Source: Lentisphaerota bacterium
Lineage (GTDB): Bacteria > Verrucomicrobiota > Lentisphaeria > Victivallales > UBA1829
Direction of reading: 5' to 3'
NCBI GenBank assembly: GCA_015061845.1
Contig: SUVT01000026.1
Coordinates: 1-32,181, forward strand
DNA length: 32,181 nt
Under the pieces are notes generated by a model. The model saw only the letters and a program-made list of their open reading frames with translations, had not been told where the DNA came from and made no database searches. A program made the translations under genes and the position numbers. Shown one piece after another: positions 23,965 to 31,768 of this stretch; the stretch's first letter is position 1, and every line of letters begins with the position of its first letter.

Positions 23965-25101
23965 ATGGATTACTACGAACTTTTAGGCGTCGACCGTTCT
24001 GCAGATACAGCGGAGATCAAGAAAGCATACCGGAAACTTGCCATCAAGTACCATCCGGACAGAAACCCGGATAATCCGGAAGCGGCGGAGAAATTCAAAG
24101 AAATCTCCAAGGCATATGAAATTCTCTCCGATGAAGAAAAACGCCCTCTTTACGATCAGTATGGAGAAGATGCGTTCAAAGCCGGCGGAATGGGCGGTGG
24201 CGGAGGCGGTGATCCGTTCGATATCTTCAACAGTTTCTTTGGCGGCGGAAGTCCCTTTGACAGCTTCTTCGGCGGCGGTCAGCGCAGACCTTCCCCGAAT
24301 GCTCCCGTGGATGGCGATGATCTCCGGTACAGACTTGAGATCAACTTTGAAGATGCCGTCAATGGCTTGGAAAAGACCATAGAATTTGACCGTATGTCTG
24401 TCTGCATGGAATGTCATGGTTCCGGTTGTGCAGAAGGTTCTAAAAATGTCACCTGCCGCAGATGCGGCGGACGCGGTCAGGTCGGAGTTTCTCAGGGCTT
24501 CTTTACTGTTATGCACACCTGTCCGGAATGTAATGGACGGGGCGTTGTGCCGGAAAAGAAGTGCCGTGAGTGCGGTGGTAAGGGACAGGTCAAGACATCC
24601 CGTAAAGTTTCCATCAAGATCCCCGCAGGAGTCGATACCGGAAACCGTCTCCGTGTTTCCGGCGAAGGGGAACCCGGTCTCAGAGGCGGACAGGATGGCG
24701 ACCTTTATGTGGAAATCGAAGTTCGTGAACATGAAATTTTCCAGCGTGACGGTACGAATATTTACTGTGAAGTTCCCATTGACTTCCCGACAGCTGCACT
24801 TGGCGGAAAGATTCAGGTTCCGACCGTTTGCGGAAAGACTGATTTGGAAATCCCGCCCGGAACTCAGACCGGTGACAAGTTCACTTTGAAAGAAAAAGGG
24901 ATGCCCTCACTGCGCGGCGGACGGCGTGGAAACCACTACGTTTCAGTCTTTGTGGAAGTTCCCAGAGGTTTGAAATCCGAACAGAAAGATCTGTTGCGGA
25001 AGTATGCCGAAACATTTGCTTCTCCATCGACCCGTTCGGAAGAGCATCCGAAGTATGCTTCTTTCTGGGATAAAGCAAAAGAATTTATCGGTCTGGATTG
25101 A
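23965..25101 (+). CDS. dnaJ: DnaJ, Hsp40 co-chaperone
   Basis: DnaJ delivers substrates to DnaK and stimulates its ATPase. The 378-residue protein has the full type I layout: J domain with HPD at 30-32, a Gly/Phe-rich region (about 74-106), and four CxxCxGxG zinc motifs (Cys147/150, 164/167, 186/189, 200/203). C-terminal substrate-binding domains then follow. The ribosome-binding site is weak, so translation may be coupled to htpG. dnaK and grpE are not next to it, which is unlike the common grpE-dnaK-dnaJ order. Confidence 0.97.
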   Translation: MDYYELLGVDRSADTAEIKKAYRKLAIKYHPDRNPDNPEAAEKFKEISKAYEILSDEEKRPLYDQYGEDAFKAGGMGGGGGGDPFDIFNSFFGGGSPFDSFFGGGQRRPSPNAPVDGDDLRYRLEINFEDAVNGLEKTIEFDRMSVCMECHGSGCAEGSKNVTCRRCGGRGQVGVSQGFFTVMHTCPECNGRGVVPEKKCRECGGKGQVKTSRKVSIKIPAGVDTGNRLRVSGEGEPGLRGGQDGDLYVEIEVREHEIFQRDGTNIYCEVPIDFPTAALGGKIQVPTVCGKTDLEIPPGTQTGDKFTLKEKGMPSLRGGRRGNHYVSVFVEVPRGLKSEQKDLLRKYAETFASPSTRSEEHPKYASFWDKAKEFIGLD

Positions 25102-25123
25102 TTTCTCTTTTCAGATAGAAATG

Positions 25124-25164
25124 AAAATGGACTGTAGCATCAATTTGCCGCAGTCCATTTTTTT
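25124..25164 (+). terminator. Terminator between dnaJ and the aldolase gene
   Basis: A perfect 11-bp stem (AAAATGGACTG at 25124-25134, CAGTCCATTTT at 25151-25161), a 16-nt loop, and a run of seven T on the plus strand. The A-run on the left arm gives a short T-run on the minus strand too, so it may serve both convergent genes. Confidence 0.88.
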
Positions 25165-25184
25165 GCCGGTTTTGCAGAGTTAAA

Positions 25185-26048
25185 TCAAGCTTTTCCGTTA
25201 CTGCCGAAGAATTTGATTTTCTGGCGGATGACTTCACGCATTGCCGCATCAGGTTTCTTTCGGAGAACTGCGGGCCAAGCTGCCATGTGCGGAAGCTGTT
25301 TCAACTCATCCAGCATGGCAGTGTTCCAGGCTGTCAGAAGTTCGGAATAGATGTTTACTTTGCAGATACCATGGGAAATCGCCTGCGACATCTGGTCTTC
25401 CGGCGTTCCTGAGCCGCCATGAAGCACCAGCGGGATATCAGAACAGGACTTGATCTTATCCAACCGTGCAATGTCCAATTCCGGAGCTTTCATGTAAACG
25501 CCATGAGCCGTTCCGATCGACACCGCCAGAGCATCGACTTTTGTCCGCTCAACAAATTCTGCCACCTTTTCCGGTTCGGTCAGCATATCCGGACCGGATT
25601 CACTGCCTTCGCCGGAGCCGACCCATCCGTTGCCGACATGACCGAGTTCCGCTTCAACTGTGATGCCGCGGGATTTTACTGCATCCACAACTTCTCTGGA
25701 ACGGGAGATGTTTTCTTCAAACGGTGATGCAGAAGCATCCAGCATCACTGAGGTGAATCCGATATTTGCCGCACGCATGACCTGTTCCAATGTGTTTGCA
25801 TGATCCAAGTGAATACAGACCGGGACGGACGCCTTTTCTGCCGCAAGTTTTGCAAGGGAGAACCAGTAATCCAGACGATCGCCTTCCAGGTCGGGACCCA
25901 AAGCCCCGAGCATCACGGGGGAACGCAGCGCATCCGCTTCTTCGGCAACTGCACGGATCATTTCCAAATCGGAGACGTCGAACATTCCGACTGCATATTT
26001 TCCGGCAGAGGCTGCCTGAAGCATTTCTTTCAAATTGACAAGTGCCAT
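25185..26048 (-). CDS. Class II ketose-bisphosphate aldolase (Fba/GatY/KbaY family)
   Basis: It cleaves a ketose 1,6-bisphosphate to dihydroxyacetone phosphate and an aldehyde, using zinc. The 287 residues are typical of the GatY/KbaY size. The catalytic HLDHA (Asp82, His83), Glu134 (EAELGHVG), His182 (GTAHGVY), and His210 with GGSG (LHGGSG) are all present. The residues that separate fructose- from tagatose-bisphosphate aldolases cannot be judged by eye, so the sugar is not assigned. An AAGGAA site lies before the ATG. It is 29 bp downstream of the dehydrogenase gene and probably its operon partner. Confidence 0.9.
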   Translation of the reverse strand: MALVNLKEMLQAASAGKYAVGMFDVSDLEMIRAVAEEADALRSPVMLGALGPDLEGDRLDYWFSLAKLAAEKASVPVCIHLDHANTLEQVMRAANIGFTSVMLDASASPFEENISRSREVVDAVKSRGITVEAELGHVGNGWVGSGEGSESGPDMLTEPEKVAEFVERTKVDALAVSIGTAHGVYMKAPELDIARLDKIKSCSDIPLVLHGGSGTPEDQMSQAISHGICKVNIYSELLTAWNTAMLDELKQLPHMAAWPAVLRKKPDAAMREVIRQKIKFFGSNGKA

Positions 26049-26077
26049 ATTAGTTTTTCCTTTCTTTCAGAATAACA

Positions 26078-27334
26078 TCAGTTGATATTGAAATGGTTCA
26101 GCAGAATCTGTTCCGCCTCTTTGTTCCAGAGCCCGCCATTGGCTTCGCAACATTCTGCAAGTTTGGCGAAAAGAGGGTTTCCCGAATTCGCCCCGAAGTC
26201 TGCAACGGCAGTCAGCGGCAGACGGATTCCGGGATAAATCATCTTTTTTCCCCCCGGGATCGAAGGAAGATTCATTGTCGTTTCGATTGCCGCATCCAGA
26301 CCGCCGATGTGGGTGATCATTACTTCCGGATGGATCAGATTCTGTTCCATCATCTGCAGAGCGATCCGCAGGTCAGTAACAGTTCCGCCGGATGTGCCGA
26401 CAACATGGGTTGAAGCATAGTGGACGTTGTAGAAGTTGAAGTCTGCAGAGAACTTCTGATCCATAGGACCTGCAAAGAAGTTCAGACAGCCATCTCTGCC
26501 GAGGATCTTGTCAGCAAGCTCCACCGCATCCCTGACCGGTGCCATGCAGAGGACATCATCAAAGCCTTTGCCATCGGTGAGTCCCCGCAAAAAGGAACAG
26601 GCATCCATGTCGGCTGTATTGATAAATTTCAGTGTGATCCCATCCTTTTCAGCTTCAGCAGGAGAGAAGATTTTCTCTGCACGCGCCAGACGGTCGGGGT
26701 TGATATCTGTCACGACCAGCAGACCGGGTTTCCGCGGACCGTGCAGGGCATAATCAATGGCTCCAAGTCCCATGGGTCCTGTTCCGCCGATGATTGCCAT
26801 CCTGCCGCCTTCCACATTGCCCATCTCGTGAGTATATTCTTCTTTTCCGTTGTGGTAGAATGCACGGAACCCGCCGATGATACAGCTCATGGGTTCCGCA
26901 AGACTCCCACGGAAGCAGGCATCGCCGGAGTAGGGGAGAATACAGCCGTGTTCGATGATTTCGTTCGGGATCATGACCAGTTCAGAATCGCCGCCTACGG
27001 TTCCGAAAGAGTAACCGATGGTATCATAACTTCCGGTGGGATCAAGTACCGGCTGAACAGCAAATTTGTCTCCGGCATGATATTTGTCAGCCCATTTTTT
27101 TCCGACTTCAAGGATCACACCGCAGAGTTCATGACCGATGATCGCAGGATTTTCTGCAACATTATCCGGAACCCGTTTGTGTGCCGCACCCTGTTCCACT
27201 GTTTTATAGGTGGACATGCAAACACTGTCAGAAATGATTCTTGCCAGGATCGAATCTTCGGAGAGCGCGGGCAGTTCAAATGTTTCCAAACGCAAATCAC
27301 GTTTCCCGTACAATCTTACGGCGGTCGTTTTCAT
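26078..27334 (-). CDS. Zinc-dependent medium-chain dehydrogenase, sugar-phosphate (sorbose-1-phosphate reductase-like)
   Basis: A 418-residue MDR-family dehydrogenase. Zinc-site residues are Cys39, His68-Glu69 (IIGHELCG) and probably Glu147 (GSLAEPMSC); GGTGPMG at 183-189 is the nucleotide-binding loop. The length and the overall pattern resemble L-sorbose-1-phosphate reductase (SorE) proteins, but other polyol or sugar-phosphate dehydrogenases are possible. The start at 27334 has an AGGAAGAGG site; a longer in-frame start at 27433 would lie upstream of the promoter. With the aldolase it suggests oxidation or reduction of a sugar phosphate to a ketose phosphate and later cleavage; a ketose-1-phosphate would first need a kinase. 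Confidence 0.8.
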   Translation of the reverse strand: MKTTAVRLYGKRDLRLETFELPALSEDSILARIISDSVCMSTYKTVEQGAAHKRVPDNVAENPAIIGHELCGVILEVGKKWADKYHAGDKFAVQPVLDPTGSYDTIGYSFGTVGGDSELVMIPNEIIEHGCILPYSGDACFRGSLAEPMSCIIGGFRAFYHNGKEEYTHEMGNVEGGRMAIIGGTGPMGLGAIDYALHGPRKPGLLVVTDINPDRLARAEKIFSPAEAEKDGITLKFINTADMDACSFLRGLTDGKGFDDVLCMAPVRDAVELADKILGRDGCLNFFAGPMDQKFSADFNFYNVHYASTHVVGTSGGTVTDLRIALQMMEQNLIHPEVMITHIGGLDAAIETTMNLPSIPGGKKMIYPGIRLPLTAVADFGANSGNPLFAKLAECCEANGGLWNKEAEQILLNHFNIN

Positions 27335-27404
27335 AAAGATACCTCTTCCTTTCGGTTGAACAGAACGCCGGACAGAACATCCGGCAATTAATTTTTCCGG
27401 GATA

Positions 27405-27433
27405 AATATATCATAACGCTTTGCGAAAATCAA
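27405..27433 (-). promoter_or_regulatory. Promoter of the dehydrogenase-aldolase operon
   Basis: On the minus strand: TTGATT (27428-27433), a 17-bp spacer, and TATATT (27405-27410) preceded by TGA, an extended -10. An inverted repeat (AAAATC and GATTTT, 27426-27442) covers the -35. The leader carries a small GCCGGA/TCCGGC hairpin (27367-27385). Confidence 0.68.
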
Positions 27434-27448
27434 TCAGATTTTGTCCGA

Positions 27449-27498
27449 AATGATCATTCTTTGCCGTTTCAATCATTTTTTTGATTGAAATTGATCAT
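27449..27498. promoter_or_regulatory. Probable DeoR-type operator cluster
   Basis: A perfect 9-bp inverted repeat, TTTCAATCA (27467-27475) and TGATTGAAA (27482-27490), is separated by T6. Palindromic TGATCA lies on both sides (27451-27456 and 27492-27497), 41 bp apart, close to four helical turns. The cluster sits between the divergent regulator and its probable target operon. Confidence 0.6.
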
Positions 27499-27543
27499 TT
27501 TAGTGCTACTTTATGAATAAAATCAAGAGAAAGGCGGCTGATT

Positions 27544-28332
27544 ATGAATGGAGAACTGAGACGGTCACAGATACAGGAGTATCTTTCCCGTCATGAAATT
27601 CTGACAGTGGAAGAAGCTGTCAGCTTGTTTCAGGCAAGTCCGGCAACGATCCGGCGTGATTTCACCGAGCTTGCATCCAACGGCGGCGTTTCCCGGATCC
27701 GCGGCGGAATCTGCCGTCAGCGGAACAATCTTGATGAACTCGTCCCATTCACCTTGCGGGAAAAATGGTATTCTACAGAAAAACGCTATCTTGCATGGCG
27801 TGTTTATGAGTACCTGAAAGAGGTGGAAACGCTTTTTATTGACGGCGGTTCCACGACAACTCACCTGGGGATCTTTCTCCGGAATTCCCGGCAGACAGTC
27901 ATCACCAATTCTCTTTCGCTGTGCAATGTGATTGCTGAAATTTTTCCCTCCGGCGGCGGACCTGAAATCCGGTGTACCGGCGGCTGTTTTCATCCGGAAA
28001 GCGGCTTGTTTCTCGGTTCCCATGCAGAGTCGGCAGTTGCAGAATATTATGCCGATGCCACGATTCTTTCTGCACGGGGGATTTCCTCTGCCGGGATTTT
28101 CAATCACAATGAACAGATCGCCGGGATCAACCGGAAGATGATGGAACATTCCGACCGGGTGATACTGATTGCCGACCACAGCAAGATCGGTGTGACAGCC
28201 ATGAACCGTGTTTGTTCTCTGGATAAGATAGAAGCTCTTTTTACTCTGGAAACAAAGGAAAATCAGGCAATCCTGAACGAAATCAGAGCCGCCGGAGTGA
28301 AAGTTTTCAGCGACTCCCCGTTTGAACTCTGA
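27544..28332 (+). CDS. DeoR-family transcriptional regulator
   Basis: A 262-residue DeoR/GlpR-type regulator. The N-terminal winged helix-turn-helix (about 5-57) has the typical ILTVEEAVSLFQASPATIRRD pattern, here split as helix 21-30 and recognition helix 33-41, then RIRGG. The C-terminal sugar-phosphate-sensing domain has IDGGSTTTHLG, VITNS and the late DHSKIG motif. Such proteins usually repress a sugar operon until a sugar phosphate binds. It is divergent from the dehydrogenase-aldolase genes with operator-like repeats between. A weak AAAGG site precedes the ATG. Confidence 0.92.
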   Translation: MNGELRRSQIQEYLSRHEILTVEEAVSLFQASPATIRRDFTELASNGGVSRIRGGICRQRNNLDELVPFTLREKWYSTEKRYLAWRVYEYLKEVETLFIDGGSTTTHLGIFLRNSRQTVITNSLSLCNVIAEIFPSGGGPEIRCTGGCFHPESGLFLGSHAESAVAEYYADATILSARGISSAGIFNHNEQIAGINRKMMEHSDRVILIADHSKIGVTAMNRVCSLDKIEALFTLETKENQAILNEIRAAGVKVFSDSPFEL

Positions 28333-28344
28333 TCAGCAGAAAAC

Positions 28345-28381
28345 AAAAAAACTCCGCTCTGCGATGTACAGAACGGAGTTT
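28345..28381 (-). terminator. Terminator after the GGGtGRT gene
   Basis: A stem with arms AAACTCCG (28349-28356) and CGGAGTTT (28374-28381), extended past one mismatch by TCTG/CAGA with a 7-nt loop. On the minus strand it runs into T7. It may also slow transcription from the convergent deoR-type gene. Confidence 0.8.
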
Positions 28382-28410
28382 GAAAAATCAGTAACTGATC
28401 AGATGATCAA

Positions 28411-29409
28411 TTATGCCATTGCCTGGGCAACTGCCACAGCAACGTCAACAGAAGCACCGACCATGGGGTTGTTACCCATACCGATGAGACCCATCATTTC
28501 CACGTGAGCGGGAACGGAGGAGCTTCCGGCAAACTGAGCGTCGGAGTGCATTCTGCCCATGGTGTCGGTCATACCGTAGGAAGCAGGACCTGCTGCCATG
28601 TTGTCGGGGTGCAGGGTTCTGCCTGTACCGCCGCCGGATGCCACGGAGAAGAAGGGTTTGCCAGCGGCAACGCGTTCTTTCTTGTAGGTACCCATGACAG
28701 GATGCTGGAAGCGTGTCGGGTTGGTGGAGTTACCGGTGATAGCGATATCCACGCCTTCTTTCCACATGATGGCAACGCCTTCACGGACGTCATCTGCGCC
28801 GTAGCAGCGGACTGCTGCGCGTTCGCCCTTGGAGTATGCCTTTTCGGAGACGATGGTAAGTTCGCCGGTAGCGTAGTTGAATTCGGTTTCGACGAAGGTG
28901 AAACCGTTGATACGGCTGATGATCATAGCAGCATCTTTACCGAGACCGTTGAGGATAACGCGGAGGGGTTCCTTACGGGCTTTGTTTGCGCTGCGTGCGA
29001 GACCGATTGCTCCTTCAGCAGCTGCGAAGGATTCGTGACCAGCGCAGAATGCGAAGCACTTGGTCTGGTCTTCGAGAAGCATGGAAGCCAGGTTGCCGTG
29101 TCCGATACCGACTTTGCGGTCATCAGCAACAGAACCGGGGATGCAGAAGCTCTGGAGACCTTCGCCGAGGGTCTTTGCGATTTCGCTTGCGACGGTCTGA
29201 CCGCGCTTGATAGCGACAGCTGCACCGACGAGGTATGCCCAGCATGCGTTTTCAAAGCAGATGGGCTGAATATCTTTCACGCGCTGGTAGATGTCAAGGT
29301 TTTTGCCTTTGGTGATCTGTTCTGCTTCTTCGATGGAAGCGATCCCGTTATCGTTCAGAAACTTGTTGATCTGAGCAATACGACGTTCGTAGCTTTCAAA
29401 AAGTGCCAT
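28411..29409 (-). CDS. GGGtGRT protein
   Basis: A 332-residue member of the family named for the motif GGGTGRT, here at 259-265. I know no established function for the family. Other notable stretches are CAGHESFAAAEGAIGLARS, DIAITGNSTNPTRFQHP, and a C-terminal run rich in Gly, Met and Ala that ends in AVAVAQAMA. There is no signal peptide or membrane helix. The gene lies 18 bp downstream of a NifU-like scaffold gene, a pairing I recall as recurrent in anaerobes. Codon use is strongly biased (open antisense frame across both genes), which suggests high expression. Confidence 0.9.
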   Translation of the reverse strand: MALFESYERRIAQINKFLNDNGIASIEEAEQITKGKNLDIYQRVKDIQPICFENACWAYLVGAAVAIKRGQTVASEIAKTLGEGLQSFCIPGSVADDRKVGIGHGNLASMLLEDQTKCFAFCAGHESFAAAEGAIGLARSANKARKEPLRVILNGLGKDAAMIISRINGFTFVETEFNYATGELTIVSEKAYSKGERAAVRCYGADDVREGVAIMWKEGVDIAITGNSTNPTRFQHPVMGTYKKERVAAGKPFFSVASGGGTGRTLHPDNMAAGPASYGMTDTMGRMHSDAQFAGSSSVPAHVEMMGLIGMGNNPMVGASVDVAVAVAQAMA

Positions 29410-29427
29410 AGTAACGAGCTCCCTTCC

Positions 29428-30135
29428 TTATGCCTTGCGCGGGTTGATGACCTTTGCGGCATCCGCAAAACGGCCATAGGTTTTCTGGAATTTCTTGACG
29501 AGGTCTTTTGTCGGCATGTTGAGGATCTCTTCCTTACCGGAATTGACCGCTTCCATCATCTTACCGAGGTTGACGAACTCGTAACCGATGACCTGATTGT
29601 CTTCGTCGAGAGCGAGACCGGTCACATAGCCTTCTGCCATTTCCAGGTAGCGGACACCCTTTTCAGAGGTACCGTACATGGTACCGGTGATGGAGCGGAG
29701 CTGTTTGAGGTCTTCGAGACCTGCACCGATGGGAAGACCGCCTTCGGAGAAAGCTGTCTGGGTGCGTCCGTAGACGATCTGGAGGAAAAGTTCGCGCATC
29801 GCGGTGTTGATCGCATCGCAAACGAGGTCTGTGTTCAGAGCTTCGAGGATGGTTTTTCCGGGAAGGATTTCTGCAGCCATAGCTGCGGAGTGGGTCATAC
29901 CGGAGCAGCCGATCGTTTCAACGAGAGCTTCCTGAATGATACCGTCTTTGACGTTGAGGGTGAGTTTGCATGCACCCTGCTGAGGGGCACACCAGCCAAC
30001 ACCGTGAGTAAGGCCGGAAATTTCTGTGATTTCTTTCGCCTTTGTCCATTTCCCTTCCTGCGGGATCGGAGCGGGACCGTGTTTCGGGCCCTTGGCGACA
30101 CAGCACATCTGTTCGACTTCATGTGTAAATTGCAT
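29428..30135 (-). CDS. NifU/IscU-like iron-sulfur scaffold protein
   Basis: A 235-residue protein with a NifU-N/IscU-like region: GCSGMTHSAAMAAEILPGKTILEAL at 76-100 (given as its parts GCSGMTHSAAMAA and EILPGKTILEAL) plus Cys49, Cys56, Cys77 and Cys106. Two adjacent cysteines lie at 11-12. The C-terminal half (about 130-235) is not part of classic IscU and is not recognised. Scaffold activity for iron-sulfur clusters is inferred from the fold; the classic ASCD cysteine pattern is not exact. AAGGAG precedes the ATG. First gene of the pair with GGGtGRT. Confidence 0.82.
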   Translation of the reverse strand: MQFTHEVEQMCCVAKGPKHGPAPIPQEGKWTKAKEITEISGLTHGVGWCAPQQGACKLTLNVKDGIIQEALVETIGCSGMTHSAAMAAEILPGKTILEALNTDLVCDAINTAMRELFLQIVYGRTQTAFSEGGLPIGAGLEDLKQLRSITGTMYGTSEKGVRYLEMAEGYVTGLALDEDNQVIGYEFVNLGKMMEAVNSGKEEILNMPTKDLVKKFQKTYGRFADAAKVINPRKA

Positions 30136-30175
30136 TTTGGCAACTCCTTATATTGGGTTTATATGCGAACCTCGT

Positions 30176-30204
30176 AATATAACTCCGAAACAGTGATTTT
30201 TCAA
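30176..30204 (-). promoter_or_regulatory. Promoter of the NifU-like/GGGtGRT pair
   Basis: On the minus strand: TTGAAA (30199-30204), a 17-bp spacer, and TATATT (30176-30181), both 5 of 6, about 40 bp before the ATG. Confidence 0.68.
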
Positions 30205-30338
30205 GGCAGAAACAGGGCGTATTGCTGTTTTATGGAATAAAAAATCCCGATTTTGCAGATTATTGCTGATTTATAACAGGTGAAATCAAACGGAATCCTC
30301 TTTCCAAAAATCTTTTCCGGAGAAAAAACTGTATCTGT

Positions 30339-30367
30339 TTGAAAAAAGTTCTTTCCGATGTTATATT
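30339..30367 (+). promoter_or_regulatory. Promoter of the glycerate kinase gene
   Basis: TTGAAA (30339-30344), a 17-bp spacer, and TATATT (30362-30367). The hexamers and spacing are identical to those of the divergent NifU-like promoter. Nothing else was recognised in 30205-30338. Confidence 0.66.
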
Positions 30368-30402
30368 GTGGTGAAAGTCATACAAGATACAAGGAAATAA
30401 CT

Positions 30403-31515
30403 ATGAAAATCATTCTTGCACCCGATAAATTCAAAGGCACCCTTACAGCTGCACAAGTCACTGAAATAGAAGAAAAAGCGATCCGTTCCGTTCTGCCCGG
30501 AGCTGAAGTCATACGCGTTCCCCTTGCCGATGGCGGCGACGGTACGGTGCAGGCTCTGACAACTGCCCTCTGTGGTATGTTTCAAACCTGTACCGTTCAG
30601 GATCCCCTCGGCCGTCCGGTGTCCGCAGAGTTCGGCATGACTCCCGAATGTGCGATCCTTGAAATGGCGACAGCCTCCGGGATGGTGCTTCTCTCTGCCG
30701 CTGAACGCAATCCTATGAAAACTTCCACGTTCGGAACAGGCGAACTGATCCGCAAAGCGTTGGATTCCGGTGTAAAAGAGATCGTGATCGGGATCGGCGG
30801 CAGTGCAACTGTCGATGGCGGAACCGGAATGGCAGAAGCTCTCGGGTATGAATTTTTCAACGTTGCCGGAGAAAAAATCACCGGACTGTGCGGCGGAAAA
30901 CTTTCTGATATTGCAAGAATTTCCAGTTCCAATGTTCACCCCGCTTTGAAAAATTGCAAATTCCGGATCGCTTCTGATGTGACAAATCCTCTGCTTGGCA
31001 ATAACGGCTCCGTTGCAGTTTTTGCCCCGCAGAAGGGCGCAACGCCGGAGATGATGCCCCTCTTGGAAGACGGGCTTGCCAACTTGCGGGAGGTGCTGTA
31101 CCGTCAGAATATGATCACAGAAGATATTCCCGGTGACGGTGCTGCCGGAGGTTTGGGATTGGGTCTGCGTGCATTCTGTTCAGCCGTTCCGGAATCCGGT
31201 GCAAAACTTGCGATTGCTCTGACCCGTCTGGAAGAAAAATTGAACGGTGCAGACATGGTCATCACCGGCGAAGGCTGTTCCGATGATCAGACAGAAAACG
31301 GAAAACTCTGTTCTGAACTGGCGATTTTCTGTAATTCCCGCAATGTCCCCTGTTATCTGCTTTCCGGAAAAATCATTGGCGATCCGGGCAAGTTGTTTGC
31401 AGGATATCTTGCAACTGTTCCGGTGGAGATGCCTTTTGAAGAAATCAAGCCCCGTTCCGCAGAACTGCTTTATCAGGCAACCGTCAAATTCGCAGAAAAA
31501 ATGTTTGCCAAATAA
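30403..31515 (+). CDS. Glycerate kinase
   Basis: It phosphorylates glycerate with ATP, feeding it into glycolysis. The 370-residue protein is of the class II GarK/GlxK type, with an N-terminal ILAPDKFKGTLTA, PLADGGDGTVQAL, ATASGMVLL, IGIGGSATVDGGTGMAEALG and the late VITGEGCSDDQT. The ATG at 30403 has AAGGAA 6 bp upstream; a longer start at 30358 would lie within the promoter and is rejected. Whether it makes 2- or 3-phosphoglycerate cannot be told here. It is divergent from the NifU-like gene. Confidence 0.93.
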   Translation: MKIILAPDKFKGTLTAAQVTEIEEKAIRSVLPGAEVIRVPLADGGDGTVQALTTALCGMFQTCTVQDPLGRPVSAEFGMTPECAILEMATASGMVLLSAAERNPMKTSTFGTGELIRKALDSGVKEIVIGIGGSATVDGGTGMAEALGYEFFNVAGEKITGLCGGKLSDIARISSSNVHPALKNCKFRIASDVTNPLLGNNGSVAVFAPQKGATPEMMPLLEDGLANLREVLYRQNMITEDIPGDGAAGGLGLGLRAFCSAVPESGAKLAIALTRLEEKLNGADMVITGEGCSDDQTENGKLCSELAIFCNSRNVPCYLLSGKIIGDPGKLFAGYLATVPVEMPFEEIKPRSAELLYQATVKFAEKMFAK

Positions 31516-31523
31516 AAAAGAGG

Positions 31524-31552
31524 TTGCATTTTCTGCAATTGCTAATTATATT
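31524..31552 (+). promoter_or_regulatory. Candidate promoter of the mutarotase gene
   Basis: TTGCAT (31524-31529), a 17-bp spacer, and TATATT (31547-31552), just after the glycerate kinase stop. It would give a leader of about 210 nt containing two large hairpins. Confidence 0.5.
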
Positions 31553-31589
31553 ACGTTCAGACAACAAGAATCTGTTCCCTTTTTATCAT

Positions 31590-31626
31590 GGCATTTATGT
31601 TTTTACCACTTAAAAACATGAATGCC
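31590..31626. repeat. Long-stem hairpin sharing its arms with the terminator at 2253
   Basis: Sixteen paired bases (31590-31605 with 31611-31626, one G-U pair) and a 5-nt loop. The arms, GGCATTTATGTTTT and ACATGAATGCC, match those at 2253-2290 except for one base. There is no T-tract on either strand, so it is not a classic terminator. Confidence 0.7.
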
Positions 31627-31656
31627 GCAAAAGATTTTGAAAAAGGGTGATGGGGT

Positions 31657-31707
31657 TTGGGGAAGCGGGAAAAAGACTTTTTCAAAAGTTTTTTCCCGCC
31701 TCCCCAA
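31657..31707. repeat. Large GC-rich intergenic hairpin
   Basis: TTGGGG (31657-31662) pairs with CCCCAA (31702-31707), and GCGGGAAAAA (31665-31674) with TTTTTCCCGC (31690-31699). The small internal mismatch is AA against CT. The stretch 31677-31687 inside it is also fully complementary to 31635-31645, so an alternative fold exists. It may be an interspersed repeat or a leader control element. Confidence 0.65.
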
Positions 31708-31768
31708 TCTCAGGAAACTCTTTATCAGGAACAGAGCGCAAACACACTGAAAAATTTTGGAGAATAAA

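Noticed and set aside
28504-30177. A 557-codon open frame on the plus strand
   Set aside because: It is antisense to the GGGtGRT and NifU-like genes and spans the gap between them. It is best explained by avoidance of TTA, CTA and TCA codons in the real genes. I used it only as evidence of codon bias.
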